NCBI GenBank assembly: GCA_036497895.1
Contig: DASXIR010000365.1
Span: forward strand, 25,195-89,194
Direction of reading: 5' to 3'
Length of the DNA stretch: 64,000 nucleotides
From: CAVQFC01 sp036497895
Lineage (GTDB): Bacteria > Acidobacteriota > Vicinamibacteria > Vicinamibacterales > CAVVIG01
The position numbers were made by a program, and so were the translations under genes. Positions 42,427-51,189 of the stretch are shown here, in pieces. The notes below the pieces were generated by a model, which saw only the letters and a program-made list of their open reading frames with translations, was not told the origin of the DNA and ran no database searches. Each line of letters begins with the position of its first letter. Position 1 is the first letter of the stretch.

Positions 42427-43377
42427 CTACTCCTCGTCTGGCGCACCGCCGCCGGACTTCGCCACGTCCTCCTGTTTTATCCGATCGACGTTGAATTTCG
42501 CCGCGCTCGCGATGATCTTGTCGAACGCCTCGTCGAAGTCGAATGACGAGGCCTTGGAGAACCGCGTGTAGTTGACGCGGGACACGACGAACGGCTTCAG
42601 GTACGGGCTGGTCAGCCCTTTGGCCTTCAGCTTCTCGACCGCCGCGGTCACCGCATCGTCGAGCTTCAGGATCTTTTTGCCGCGCCGCTCACGTTCCTTG
42701 AGTGCCTTGGCAATGGGCAAATCCAGGAACTCGTCGACGCGACGGAGAATCGACTGGTAGGCTCCGCCACTCAGACGGGGACGCTCCTCGTAGCCGATGC
42801 CCAGGGTCAGGAACGCCGGCTGCTCGAATTCGAACGTGAAGGCGTCCTCCGGATTGTCGCTCGTCTTCGCGAGCGCGCGCGCCATCCGGATCGTCTCGAG
42901 CGATTTCTCGCGCAGGTTGTGCGCCTTCTCGGTGTTGAGCGCCAGAATCTTGAACGCGACCGTCGGATCGGGCACAACCAGCGCGATCACCGTCTTCACG
43001 CCGAGCTTCTTGAGGGCCTGCAGGCGGTGGTTGCCGTTCGGCGTCAGATACGTGTGGCCTTCCCGGACGGCGATGATCGGATCGAGGAACCGTCCGATTT
43101 TCTCGACGACCGCCATCAGGCGCTTGACGTGGGCGTCCGACGGATCACGCTGATAGGGTGTCGGCTCCACGCGATCAATTGGCAGCGCGGCCAGAAGCAG
43201 TGGTGTTCCGCCGAACGGCTCGCGGTAGCGGCCGACGACTGCGCCGCCGTCGCCAGCGATCGCCGACGACAAACGGTCGAGCTCGGGATCGTCAGCGTTC
43301 CGAGTCTCTTCCGGACTCAGTCCGACCGAAGCAGCAGTGACTTTCTTTCGCCGTACCGGCTTTTTGCGTGGCGGCAT
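42427..43377 (-). CDS. ParB/Srx-like nuclease-domain protein
   Basis: 316 aa. The core has PIDRVEPTPYQRDPSDAHVKRLMAVV, then DPIIAVREGHTYLTPNGNHRLQALKKLG near 105-140, which is the ParB N-terminal fold (GxHR-type motif GNHRLQAL). No ParB DNA-binding HTH of the classical type follows; the second half is helical and charged, with KKILKLDDAVTAAVEKLKAK. Known members include ParB CTPases and sulfiredoxin; here the role is unknown. A Lys/Arg-rich N-terminus precedes the domain. It is not next to parA or an origin. The ATG at 43377 was chosen because the upstream extension is low-complexity. Confidence 0.75.
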   Translation of the reverse strand: MPPRKKPVRRKKVTAASVGLSPEETRNADDPELDRLSSAIAGDGGAVVGRYREPFGGTPLLLAALPIDRVEPTPYQRDPSDAHVKRLMAVVEKIGRFLDPIIAVREGHTYLTPNGNHRLQALKKLGVKTVIALVVPDPTVAFKILALNTEKAHNLREKSLETIRMARALAKTSDNPEDAFTFEFEQPAFLTLGIGYEERPRLSGGAYQSILRRVDEFLDLPIAKALKERERRGKKILKLDDAVTAAVEKLKAKGLTSPYLKPFVVSRVNYTRFSKASSFDFDEAFDKIIASAAKFNVDRIKQEDVAKSGGGAPDEE

Positions 43378-43432
43378 CACGCGGATGATACGACACGAAA
43401 CGGATCGGCGGTCACTCGCCCATCGATTTGAG

Positions 43433-43438
43433 TAAGAT
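43433..43438 (+). promoter_or_regulatory. -10 box before the AsmA-like gene
   Basis: TAAGAT lies 39 bases before the GTG at 43478, which has the SD GGAG. A possible -35 was not recognised. Confidence 0.3.
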
Positions 43439-43477
43439 GTGCGGTCAGCGGGCCACGACCTGCGCGGAGTAAAGCTG

Positions 43478-45052
43478 GTGTTGAAAAAGATTCTGCTGGT
43501 TGGGGTGGTGGTGGTCGTCGTCGGCAGCCTGGCCCTGTTCGTCTGGGCGCGATCCGTGTTCTCGCAGGACGCCGTCAGGACGACGATCGCCGCCAAACTG
43601 AGCGACGCGCTGGGACAGCCGGTGACCATCGGCGGCATCGGCGCCTCCATTTATCCGACGGTGGCCGTCGATCTCGACAAGCTCAGCATTGGTCCAAACA
43701 ACAACATCACCGTCGCCGCGCTGCGAATTGCCACCGATTTTCGGGCCCTGCTGTCCCGGCGCATCGAGCACGGCAGCATGCGCCTGAGTGGCGCGCACAT
43801 TCAGCTGCCGCTTCCCGCATTCAAGACCCCGTCGGAAAGTCGCGCGCCCGCTCCTGCGAATCCGACGCCAACGGCTGCGCCGGTCGAGATCGTGTCCATC
43901 GACGAAATCGTCCTGAGCGACGTGGAAATCGTCAGCAACGGCCGCACGCTGCGTGGCGACATCGAAGTGGTCCCCGACGGCAAAGGGCTGATCGTGAAGA
44001 AAGTTTCACTGACCGCCGACAAGGCGACCGTCAATGTCAGTGGTCGCATCACCGATCTCTCAGGTCCTGCCGGCGAGCTCGCCATAAAGGCGGGTGTGCT
44101 GGACATCAACCAGTTGCTGGCGTTCCTGTCAGACTTTTCGAAGGATGCGGCCGGCACGCCACCGTCGAGCAGTGCGCCGCCCGCCAGATCGGCCACAGCT
44201 CCGACCAATGCCGTCGGCGCAGCGGGACTGAACATGGCGCTGACGGTCGATGCGGATCGCGCGACGATTGGCACGCTGTCGCTCGACAAGCTGTCGGCGC
44301 GTGCGAAGGTCACACCGACCGGAATGACGCTCGATCCGGCGTCGTTCGGAGTGTTCGGCGGACGCTACGAGGGCACGCTGGCGCTCACGCTCGCGTCGGT
44401 TCCTGAATTCCACCTCAAGGCCAAGGTGTCCGCCGTTGACGTCGCGGCTGCCTCGGCGTTCGCCGGCAGTCCCGGCGTGATCACTGGAAAGTTGGCGGGC
44501 GACCTCGACATCGCTGGCCGCGGTCTCGATCCGAAAAGCGTCCAGCAAACCGCCCACGGCACGGTCCGTATGGACATTGCCAACGGCGTCATCAAAAACC
44601 TCGGCCTGCTTCAGTCGGTCGTGGCCGCGACATCGATGCGGTCGGATGCTTCATCTCAGCCGGCGGGCTCACGGGACGAGCCGTTCACGCACCTCGGCGG
44701 CACGATGACCATCGCGCACGGAGACGGATCGACCCAGAACCTGCAGCTGGAGGCAAAAGACCTCCGCGTCAGCCTCACCGGGATCGTCAGGCTGGATGGC
44801 AGCACGCTGGACCTGAAGGGGCAGGCACAGCTCTCGGAGGCGGCGACGCAGCAGGCCGGAAAAGATCTTGTTCGTTACACAGCCGACCAGGGCCGCGTGA
44901 CATTGCCGATCAAGATCGACGGTTCGGCGGACAACCCGAAAGTGCACGTGGACACGGCCGACATGGCCAAGCGTGCGATCAAGAATCGTTCAGTCGAGGA
45001 AACGCACAAGGCGATCGAAAAAGGGCTCAATACCTTCTTCAAGAAGAAGTAA
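43478..45052 (+). CDS. AsmA-like membrane-anchored protein
   Basis: 524 aa. A membrane anchor (ILLVGVVVVVVGSLALFVW) is followed by the AsmA opening: AAKLSDALGQPVTIGGIGASIYPTVAVDLDKLSIG and a long chain of beta repeats, and a C-terminal AsmA_2-like part with TLALTLASVPEFHLKAKVSAVDVAAASAF, TAHGTVRMDIANGVIKNLGLL and VRLDGSTLDLKGQAQLS (given in parts). AsmA proteins form grooves that move lipid across the periplasm. Pro/Ala-rich insertions sit at about residues 117-133 and 220-245. The GTG at 43478 has an SD GGAG 8 bases before it; an upstream GTG at 43439 has none. Its stop abuts that of the convergent M28 peptidase. Confidence 0.85.
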   Translation: MLKKILLVGVVVVVVGSLALFVWARSVFSQDAVRTTIAAKLSDALGQPVTIGGIGASIYPTVAVDLDKLSIGPNNNITVAALRIATDFRALLSRRIEHGSMRLSGAHIQLPLPAFKTPSESRAPAPANPTPTAAPVEIVSIDEIVLSDVEIVSNGRTLRGDIEVVPDGKGLIVKKVSLTADKATVNVSGRITDLSGPAGELAIKAGVLDINQLLAFLSDFSKDAAGTPPSSSAPPARSATAPTNAVGAAGLNMALTVDADRATIGTLSLDKLSARAKVTPTGMTLDPASFGVFGGRYEGTLALTLASVPEFHLKAKVSAVDVAAASAFAGSPGVITGKLAGDLDIAGRGLDPKSVQQTAHGTVRMDIANGVIKNLGLLQSVVAATSMRSDASSQPAGSRDEPFTHLGGTMTIAHGDGSTQNLQLEAKDLRVSLTGIVRLDGSTLDLKGQAQLSEAATQQAGKDLVRYTADQGRVTLPIKIDGSADNPKVHVDTADMAKRAIKNRSVEETHKAIEKGLNTFFKKK

Positions 45053-46912
45053 CTATTTGCGCGCCGCCGGGGTCAGCGTCGTCTCGAGCTTTTTGCCTTC
45101 GCGCATGTAGATCACCTTCGCCGGCTGGCCGATTTTCAGCACGTCCAGCGCGTAGGTGTAGTCGTAGATGTTGGCAATGGTCTGGCCGGCGATTTCCACG
45201 ATCACGTCACCCTTGCGAAGTCCCGCTTCTTCAGCCGGACCGCCGCCAACGACGCCGCTCAGCAGCAGTCCCTTGACCTCTGTCGAATAGTCCGGGATCG
45301 TACCGGTGTAAACACGGGCGCCGGCCCGGCCGCCGCCCGCCTGCATCTGCTGCTCGACCTTCGTGAACTGTGGCGCGTCGGGCGTGTCCTCGAGCTTCCT
45401 GACAATCGCCGCTGCGAAATCGACGACGCGATCGAGATCCTCGTAATCGATCTTGTCGGCGGTGTCCGACGGTTTGTGGTAGTCGGGATGGACGCCGGTG
45501 AAGAACGCCAGCGAGGGAATGCCGGCCGCATTGAAGGTCGCGACGTCGGTCGGCTGATACGGATCCTCCTGGACCAGCAGGCTGAAGCCGGCCGGGATGT
45601 TCGCCTGCTCGAGAATCTTGCCCCACGCCGGACTGCTGCCCGCGGCCTGCACCGTCAGCTTGTTGTCCTGCATCCGGCCCACCATGTCGAAGTTCAAGTA
45701 GGCAGCCAATCCATCGAGCGGCAGCGGTGGAGTTGTCGTAAACGCATTGGAGCCGATCAGGCCGAGCTCTTCGCCCGACCAGAAGCCCACGAGGATGTTG
45801 CGTCGCCGCGCCTGTTTCGAGAGGCTGGCCGCCACAGCGAGCACGGCCGCCGAGCCGGACGCGTTGTCGTCCGCACCGAAATGAGTTTTCTTGGCGTCGG
45901 CGGCATCCGCGAGCGTATTGCCGGCTTCGCCGTGACCGAGATGGTCGAAATGCGCACCGATCACAATCCATGGTTTCGCGGTCGTCGTCACTGGGACAGT
46001 CGCCGGCAGATAACCAACCACGTTGTGTCCGGTTCGCTTCTCGCGCTCCACGGCGGCGTGAATGCGGACGGTCACGCCGGGCAGTGCAAATCCCGTGGCG
46101 TGCGGGTTGGCATCGTCGAGCGACTTCTGTGCGGCGGCGAGCGGCGTCTTGGGCGTCACTTCGAACAACCGGTCGGCGACTGCGCCCTTCACGCTCACCG
46201 CGACGATGCCCGAGCCGGCGATCGCCGTGTCGAAGGTCATCGGCGCCAGCTCGCCGGCGTTGGGGGAGCGCGGTCCGGTGACGATGATCATCGCCTTGGC
46301 ACCGTGCTGGCGCGCGGCCATGGCCTTGTAGCGAAGGTCCGCGTAGCGGGACAAAACGCCCTTGGTCTTGGGATCCGCGTCCTCCGGGAAATAACGTAAC
46401 GCGACGACGATCTTGTCCTTGACGTCGAGCGTGGCGTAGCTGTCGTACGAGAATCCCTGGCCATCAGGAACGACGATCCCATAGCCGACGAACACCGCTG
46501 GCCCCTCGACGTCACCGTTGTCCGAGAAAGAGAGTGCCCGCGCCTGGCCTGTCCCGGATGTCGCACTCCCGATCGTGACGGTCGAACCGGCGTCCTTCGT
46601 CCCGGCCGTGAACTCGAACGGCATCCGGAAATCCGTCAGCCCGGGTAGTGGCTTGGCGCCAATCTTCTGCAACTCACCGACGATATAGTCGGCGGCGAGG
46701 CGCTCGCCGTTCGAGCCGGCCAGGCGTCCTTCGAGCTTGTCGGACGCCAATGTTTCGACATATGTGCGGGTCTTCGATGTTTGAGCCGCCAGTCCCGCCG
46801 CCAACGCGATCGCAACGATCGACGCAGACACCGCCCAGCACGCCGAGCGACGATGATTTCGATGACTGCACCGCGGCATCGGCATGCTGCGCGTTCGGAT
46901 ACCGGTGGTCAT
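45053..46912 (-). CDS. M28-family metallopeptidase with PA and PDZ domains
   Basis: 619 aa, exported (signal ACWAVSASIVAIALAAGLAA). A PA-domain insert occupies about residues 115-260; the M28 zinc site is complete: VIGAHFDHLG near 308 (His, Asp), GADDNASGSAAVLAVA near 335 (bridging Asp), SGEELGLIGS near 370 (Glu-Glu), NFDMVGR near 400 and HPDYHKPSDTADKIDY near 477 (His). A PDZ domain (VVGGGPAEEAGLRKGDVIVEIAGQ) ends the protein. It removes N-terminal amino acids from peptides outside the cytosol. The ATG overlaps the upstream TolB-like stop by 4 bp. Confidence 0.93.
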   Translation of the reverse strand: MTTGIRTRSMPMPRCSHRNHRRSACWAVSASIVAIALAAGLAAQTSKTRTYVETLASDKLEGRLAGSNGERLAADYIVGELQKIGAKPLPGLTDFRMPFEFTAGTKDAGSTVTIGSATSGTGQARALSFSDNGDVEGPAVFVGYGIVVPDGQGFSYDSYATLDVKDKIVVALRYFPEDADPKTKGVLSRYADLRYKAMAARQHGAKAMIIVTGPRSPNAGELAPMTFDTAIAGSGIVAVSVKGAVADRLFEVTPKTPLAAAQKSLDDANPHATGFALPGVTVRIHAAVEREKRTGHNVVGYLPATVPVTTTAKPWIVIGAHFDHLGHGEAGNTLADAADAKKTHFGADDNASGSAAVLAVAASLSKQARRRNILVGFWSGEELGLIGSNAFTTTPPLPLDGLAAYLNFDMVGRMQDNKLTVQAAGSSPAWGKILEQANIPAGFSLLVQEDPYQPTDVATFNAAGIPSLAFFTGVHPDYHKPSDTADKIDYEDLDRVVDFAAAIVRKLEDTPDAPQFTKVEQQMQAGGGRAGARVYTGTIPDYSTEVKGLLLSGVVGGGPAEEAGLRKGDVIVEIAGQTIANIYDYTYALDVLKIGQPAKVIYMREGKKLETTLTPAARK

Positions 46913-48030
46913 GACTTGGCCGGCTTTCTGGGCGGGGCGTTCTTGATCGCCTCGAGCGCCTTCTCGTGGTTCCACTGACCGAGGAACAGCTGACCGGCCG
47001 AACCGCCGGCGCGGCTCGATGTCCACGCCAGTTGCTTGCCGTCAGGCGAAGGCACGGGGAGGCCGTCGAATCCATCTGAGTAAGTGACCCGGACCGGCTC
47101 CTTCGTCCCCGCCGCGTCGACCATGAACAGCTCGAAGTTTTCGAAGCCGAGTTTGTTCGACGCGAAGATGATGTAGTCGCCGGACGGATGCATGTACGGA
47201 GCCCAGCTCATCGATCCGAACGACGTGATCTGTTTCTGGTCGGACCCGTCAGGATTCATGGTCCAGACGTCCGCAATCATCCCTTTTTCGTCGAAGCGGC
47301 GCCACAGGATCTTCTTGCCGTCCTGGGTGAAGAACGGGCCGCCGTCGTAGCCCCAGACGTTGGTGAGCCGCTTCTGCTCTGAGCCGTCCGCGCGCATCGT
47401 GTAAATCTCGGCGAAATTGCTCGGATTTTCTTCGAGCTGCTTCTGTTCCTTGTCCGTGAGCGGATGGTCGTAGGCGCTGCGCATCGACGAGAACACGATC
47501 CATTGACCGTCCGGGGAATAGCTGCCTTCGGCGTCGTAGCCCTTCGCCGTGGTCAGGCGCTTCATCGCGCCGCTTTTCTCGTTGTAGGAATAGATGTCCA
47601 TCTCTGGGTCGTAATCCCACGAGTACCGCCGTTCTTTTCCCGATGCCCGAAACGCGAGCTCCTCGTCCTGGTATTGCTTCGACTTCGGATCGGCGTGCGT
47701 GGACGCGAACTCGATCTCGTCGCTGCCAGGCCGGAAGAACGCGCACGTGGTCTTGCCGACGCCGGTCGAGATGCGTTTGGTATCGCCGGTCGCGAGATCC
47801 AGTACATAGATTTGATAAAACGGATTGCCCGGTTCGCGCTCGCTCTGGAACACCAGCCGCTTCCCGTCTGGCGACCAGTAGCCTTCACCTGCCCGCTTGC
47901 CTTCGACCGTCAGCCGACGAATTCGAGTCAGGAAGTCTCGTTCCTGATAGGTCGGTGCTGATTGAGACGCCAGAGGAGCCACGAGGAGGGTGGCGACGAG
48001 GGCCGTGCGGAGCAGATTCATGGAAGGCAT
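46909..48030 (-). CDS. TolB-like beta-propeller protein
   Basis: 373 aa. A signal peptide (LRTALVATLLVAPLASQSA) and six PD40-type blades with the marker SPDGKRLVF, DGQWIVFSS, DGKKILW, DGSDQKQIT, SGDYIIFAS and DGKQLAWTS. Propellers of this kind are found in TolB and in dipeptidyl peptidases; here there is no hydrolase domain, so binding is the likely job. It is translationally coupled to the M28 peptidase and probably works with it. The start may be ATG 48030 or 48021; neither has a clear SD. Confidence 0.8.
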   Translation of the reverse strand: MPSMNLLRTALVATLLVAPLASQSAPTYQERDFLTRIRRLTVEGKRAGEGYWSPDGKRLVFQSEREPGNPFYQIYVLDLATGDTKRISTGVGKTTCAFFRPGSDEIEFASTHADPKSKQYQDEELAFRASGKERRYSWDYDPEMDIYSYNEKSGAMKRLTTAKGYDAEGSYSPDGQWIVFSSMRSAYDHPLTDKEQKQLEENPSNFAEIYTMRADGSEQKRLTNVWGYDGGPFFTQDGKKILWRRFDEKGMIADVWTMNPDGSDQKQITSFGSMSWAPYMHPSGDYIIFASNKLGFENFELFMVDAAGTKEPVRVTYSDGFDGLPVPSPDGKQLAWTSSRAGGSAGQLFLGQWNHEKALEAIKNAPPRKPAKS

Positions 48031-48344
48031 TATCGCCGGAGGGTGGGGCACGATTCCACCACCTCGACCGACACATTTAGCGTACTCAATAGGACAATGT
48101 GTTGTGTTACGGGACATGCCTGACTATAATGAAACACGAATTGGCTAAGTCATTACGAACAAGGTCATTAGTTGCCAGATTTGTTCGCGTTTCGCTGACC
48201 TTCTTCGCATGATTGAACAGACTTGATATGACAATGGCGACTGTATCGCTGGCGATATATCGACCTAAACGATTGAACTACCAGTGGTTAGCTCAGATCT
48301 GAAACGCCCGCGGCAATGGCCGAGGTATTGCTCTTAAAGGACGC
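48031..48344. other. 314-bp AT-richer intergenic region before the subtilase
   Basis: Visibly richer in A and T than the surrounding genes. It holds a good plus-strand promoter (48102-48130) that would give a ~210-nt leader to the subtilase gene. A stretch TGGTTAGCTCAG (48289-48298 area) looks like a tRNA D arm, but no T arm or anticodon stem follows. No known riboswitch was recognised. A stem CGCGGCAATGGCCG lies just before the SD. Confidence 0.5.
48102..48130 (+). promoter_or_regulatory. Sigma70-type promoter for the subtilase gene
   Basis: TTGTGT (48102-48107), 17 bases, then a perfect TATAAT (48125-48130). It is the best sigma70 match in the window and would start a leader of about 208 nt before the ATG at 48345. 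Confidence 0.6.
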
Positions 48345-50453
48345 ATGAAGTTTTCTCCATCGGACCGGGTTTTCAAGAAAGCAGTGTGGGGCGCCAAGCT
48401 GACCTCGTCGGTGTTCCTGCTCTTGTTCGTGGCAGGACTGGCGTCGGATGCTTCGGCCGCTGACCGCCATGTTCGCGACGGCGCGAAGAAGAAGAACGGC
48501 GTGCCGGGCGCTAATCCCAGAAATTACAAAATGGACGACGAGGTTACGCGTCGTTCGTCGCGTAACCCACTTCAAACCACCAGCGTGATCGTCACCCTCG
48601 TTCCCGGCGCTACCGTACCCGCCGAGTTCAAGCGATTTGCGCGCGCCGACAAACTCGACATCATCAATGGTGTCGTGCTCGACCTTCCGAACTACCTTCT
48701 TAAGAAGCTCGAAGCGCAACCGGACATCTTCCAGATTCATTTTAATCGCCCGATCGCCGCGCACAACTACCGCACCGCCATCACGGTCGGCGCTCGCGTG
48801 GTCCAGAACACTCTCGGCTACACCGGCGCCGGCGTCGGCGTCGCGGTCATCGATTCCGGCGTGACCTCCTGGCACGACGACCTGACCAAGGGCAACTCGT
48901 ATAAAACCTATCCCTACGGCAACCAGCGCGTCACCAAGTTCGTGGACTTCGTCAACGGACGCTCGCTGCCGTACGACGACAACGGTCACGGCTCGCACGT
49001 CGCCGGCACCATCCTCGGCAATGGTTACGATTCGAACGGCGACAAGGCCGGCATCGCGCCGGGTGCGGCGCTGATCTCGCTCAAGGTGCTGGACGCCACC
49101 GGCGGCGGCAGCATCAGCAACATCATCGCCGCGCTGAACTGGGTGGCGCTCAACGCCAAGACCTACAACATCAGGGTCGTGAACATGTCGGTCGGCGCCG
49201 GCATCTACGAATCCTACTGGACGGATCCGCTGACCGTGGCCGCCAAGAAGGTCACCGACAAGGGCATCACCATCGTCGCTGCTGCCGGCAACCTCGGGAA
49301 GAACCTGCTGGGCGCCAAGCAGTACGGCGGCATCACCGCTCCGGGCAACGCGCCCTGGGTGCTGACGGTCGGCGCCACCAGCACGATGGGCACCCTGACA
49401 CGCAGCGACGACACCATGGCGTCGTTCAGCTCGCGTGGTCCGACGTTCATCGACTACGGCGCGAAGCCGGACGTCGTGGCGCCGGGCACCGGCACGGTCT
49501 CTCTGGCGGTTCCGGGCAGCACGCTCTACTACACGAAAGCTGTGGACCTGCTCGACGGCGTGCTTCACCTCGGTTCGCACCCGTACCTGGCGCTCAGCGG
49601 CACCAGCATGGCGGCGCCGGTCGTCAGCGGCACGGTCGCGTTGATGCTGCAGGCGAATCCGAACCTGACGCCGAATCTGATCAAGGCGATCATCCAGTAC
49701 ACGGCGCAGCCCTACAGCGGCTACAAACCGCTGGAACAGGGCGCGGGCTTCCTGAACACGCTCGGCGCGGTCCGCCTCGCGGCGTTCTACGCCAGTAACA
49801 CCCGAGGCACGCAGATGCCGGTGCAGAGGGTGTGGAGCCAGCACGTGATCTGGGGCAACCACATGCTGTCGGGCGGCTACCTCAACCCGCTGGCGAATGC
49901 GTGGGCCAACAACATCGTATGGGGCACCGCCAAGACGCTCGGCGCCAGCGGTGACAACATCGTATGGGGCACGGCGTGCGGCGACAGCTGCGACAACATC
50001 GTGTGGGGCACCGCCGATGCCAACGGCGACAACATCGTGTGGGGCACCGCCGGTGGTGGCGACAACATCGTGTGGGGCACCGCCGGTGATGGCGACAACA
50101 TCGTGTGGGGCACCGCGAGCGGTGACGACAACATCGTGTGGGGCACCGACTGCGGTGGCGCCGATTGCGACAACATCGTCTGGGGCACCGCCGACATGGC
50201 GGACAACATCGTGTGGGGCACCGCCGATGCCGGCGACAACATCGTGTGGGGCACGTCCGCGGGCGATGACAACATCGTGTGGGGCACCAGCACCGACACC
50301 GACTTCACCTGGGGCAGTTCGGGCGACGACGCCACCTTGTTTCCGGACGCGACCAGCAGCGACGTGCTGCCGAGTGTCGATCTCGAGTTCGGGGATCTCG
50401 TTCCAGTTGTTCCGGTCGTCGTCACCACGACGCTGCTGACAGGAGCCCTCTAA
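48345..50453 (+). CDS. Subtilisin-like (S8) protease with C-terminal NIVWGT repeats
   Basis: 702 aa, exported. A charged, long N-terminal region with a signal (TSSVFLLLFVAGLASDASA) and an I9-type propeptide (VIVTLVPGATVPAEFKRFA). The catalytic triad is Asp170 (VAVIDSGV), His215 (DNGHGSHVAG) and Ser421 (SGTSMAAPVVSG); Asn of the oxyanion hole lies in AAAGNLGKN. From residue 523 to 648 the hexamer NIVWGT occurs 11 times, spaced 6-11 residues apart by Gly/Asp/Ala/Ser linkers, some with Cys. Acidobacterial subtilases with such tails are known, but the tail's job is not. The GNAT gene starts on its stop codon. Confidence 0.93.
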   Translation: MKFSPSDRVFKKAVWGAKLTSSVFLLLFVAGLASDASAADRHVRDGAKKKNGVPGANPRNYKMDDEVTRRSSRNPLQTTSVIVTLVPGATVPAEFKRFARADKLDIINGVVLDLPNYLLKKLEAQPDIFQIHFNRPIAAHNYRTAITVGARVVQNTLGYTGAGVGVAVIDSGVTSWHDDLTKGNSYKTYPYGNQRVTKFVDFVNGRSLPYDDNGHGSHVAGTILGNGYDSNGDKAGIAPGAALISLKVLDATGGGSISNIIAALNWVALNAKTYNIRVVNMSVGAGIYESYWTDPLTVAAKKVTDKGITIVAAAGNLGKNLLGAKQYGGITAPGNAPWVLTVGATSTMGTLTRSDDTMASFSSRGPTFIDYGAKPDVVAPGTGTVSLAVPGSTLYYTKAVDLLDGVLHLGSHPYLALSGTSMAAPVVSGTVALMLQANPNLTPNLIKAIIQYTAQPYSGYKPLEQGAGFLNTLGAVRLAAFYASNTRGTQMPVQRVWSQHVIWGNHMLSGGYLNPLANAWANNIVWGTAKTLGASGDNIVWGTACGDSCDNIVWGTADANGDNIVWGTAGGGDNIVWGTAGDGDNIVWGTASGDDNIVWGTDCGGADCDNIVWGTADMADNIVWGTADAGDNIVWGTSAGDDNIVWGTSTDTDFTWGSSGDDATLFPDATSSDVLPSVDLEFGDLVPVVPVVVTTTLLTGAL
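49911..50289. repeat. Coding tandem repeat for NIVWGT
   Basis: Eleven near-identical DNA units around AACATCGTGTGGGGCACC, in frame, with variable spacers. Third positions are also well conserved (most copies GTG TGG GGC ACC), which points to recent duplication or gene conversion rather than old selection alone. Confidence 0.95.
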
Positions 50454-51106
50454 TGGAGAAGATGCCATACCGCCAGGACATGGATATGCTGCGTATCCCA
50501 GCTCCGGCAACTCAAGTCGTCACCACGGATTGGCGGGCGGGTCTGCCGGTCCTGACAACGGGGGCGGTGACGCTGCGCGAACTGCGCGCCTCCGACGCGC
50601 CGTCGCTGTTCGCGATGCTGACAACCGAGGAGGTGTCGCGGTTCATTTCGCCGCCGCCGTCGACGTTGCAGGGCTTCGAGCGCTTCATCACCTGGGCGCT
50701 GCGTCAGCGTTCGGCCGGGACGTATGCCTGTTTCGCGGTCACGCTCGAAGGATCCGACACCGCGATCGGCATCTTCCAGCTGCGCGAACTGTCGCCCGGT
50801 TTCGAAACCGCTGAGTGGGGATTCGCGATCGGCTCGCCCTACTGGGGCACCGGCGTTTTCAAGCAGAGCGCCGAGCTGGTGGCCGAATTCGCATTCGACG
50901 TCGTCGGCGTGCACCGTCTCGAGGCGCGGGCGGCAACTCGCAACGGGCGTGGCAACGGCGCGCTTCGCAAGCTTGGCGCGGTTCAGGAAGGGTTGCTCCG
51001 CAAGTCGTTCCTGCGAAACGGCGAGTACCTCGACCAGGCGCTGTGGACCCTCCTCGACGAGGATTGGCGCGCCGACCGCGTCTGGGAGACTGCCACGAGG
51101 CACTGA
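50453..51106 (+). CDS. GNAT-family N-acetyltransferase (RimJ-like)
   Basis: 217 aa. After a ~30-residue extension comes a RimJ/RimL-type GNAT: AVTLRELRASDAPSLFAML, FAVTLEGSDTAIGIFQLREL, AEWGFAIGSPYWGTGVFKQSAELVAEFAF (acetyl-CoA loop YWGTGVF), then VHRLEARAATRNGRGNGALRKLGAVQEGLLR. RimJ-like enzymes acetylate N-termini of ribosomal proteins or small molecules. Its ATG overlaps the subtilase stop (TAATG) with an upstream AGGAG, so it is co-translated; whether it acts on the protease is unknown. Confidence 0.88.
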   Translation: MEKMPYRQDMDMLRIPAPATQVVTTDWRAGLPVLTTGAVTLRELRASDAPSLFAMLTTEEVSRFISPPPSTLQGFERFITWALRQRSAGTYACFAVTLEGSDTAIGIFQLRELSPGFETAEWGFAIGSPYWGTGVFKQSAELVAEFAFDVVGVHRLEARAATRNGRGNGALRKLGAVQEGLLRKSFLRNGEYLDQALWTLLDEDWRADRVWETATRH

Positions 51107-51141
51107 CACGCGCCACGGGCGCGTCATCCAAACGGACAAAG

Positions 51142-51182
51142 AAGGCAGGCCGGACCTCGTCCGCGCCTGCCTTTTCTTTTTT
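51142..51182 (+). terminator. Rho-independent terminator between GNAT and YceI genes
   Basis: AAGGCAGGC-CGGAC, loop CTC, GTCCG-C-GCCTGCCTT, followed by TTCTTTTTT. It serves the rightward GNAT gene; in the other direction TTCTTTG follows, so it may also act for the leftward YceI gene. Confidence 0.85.
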
Positions 51183-51189
51183 GCCCGCG

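Noticed and set aside
48285..48330. tRNA-like TGGTTAGCTCAG
   Set aside because: Only a D-arm-like string; no anticodon stem, T arm or acceptor pairing was found.
48288..50510. A 740-codon open frame on the minus strand across the whole subtilase gene
   Set aside because: It mirrors the subtilase codons (third-position GC bias keeps the antisense open) and shows only Ala/Val/Gly/Asp-rich repeats with no domain. The plus strand has a full catalytic triad and signal peptide.
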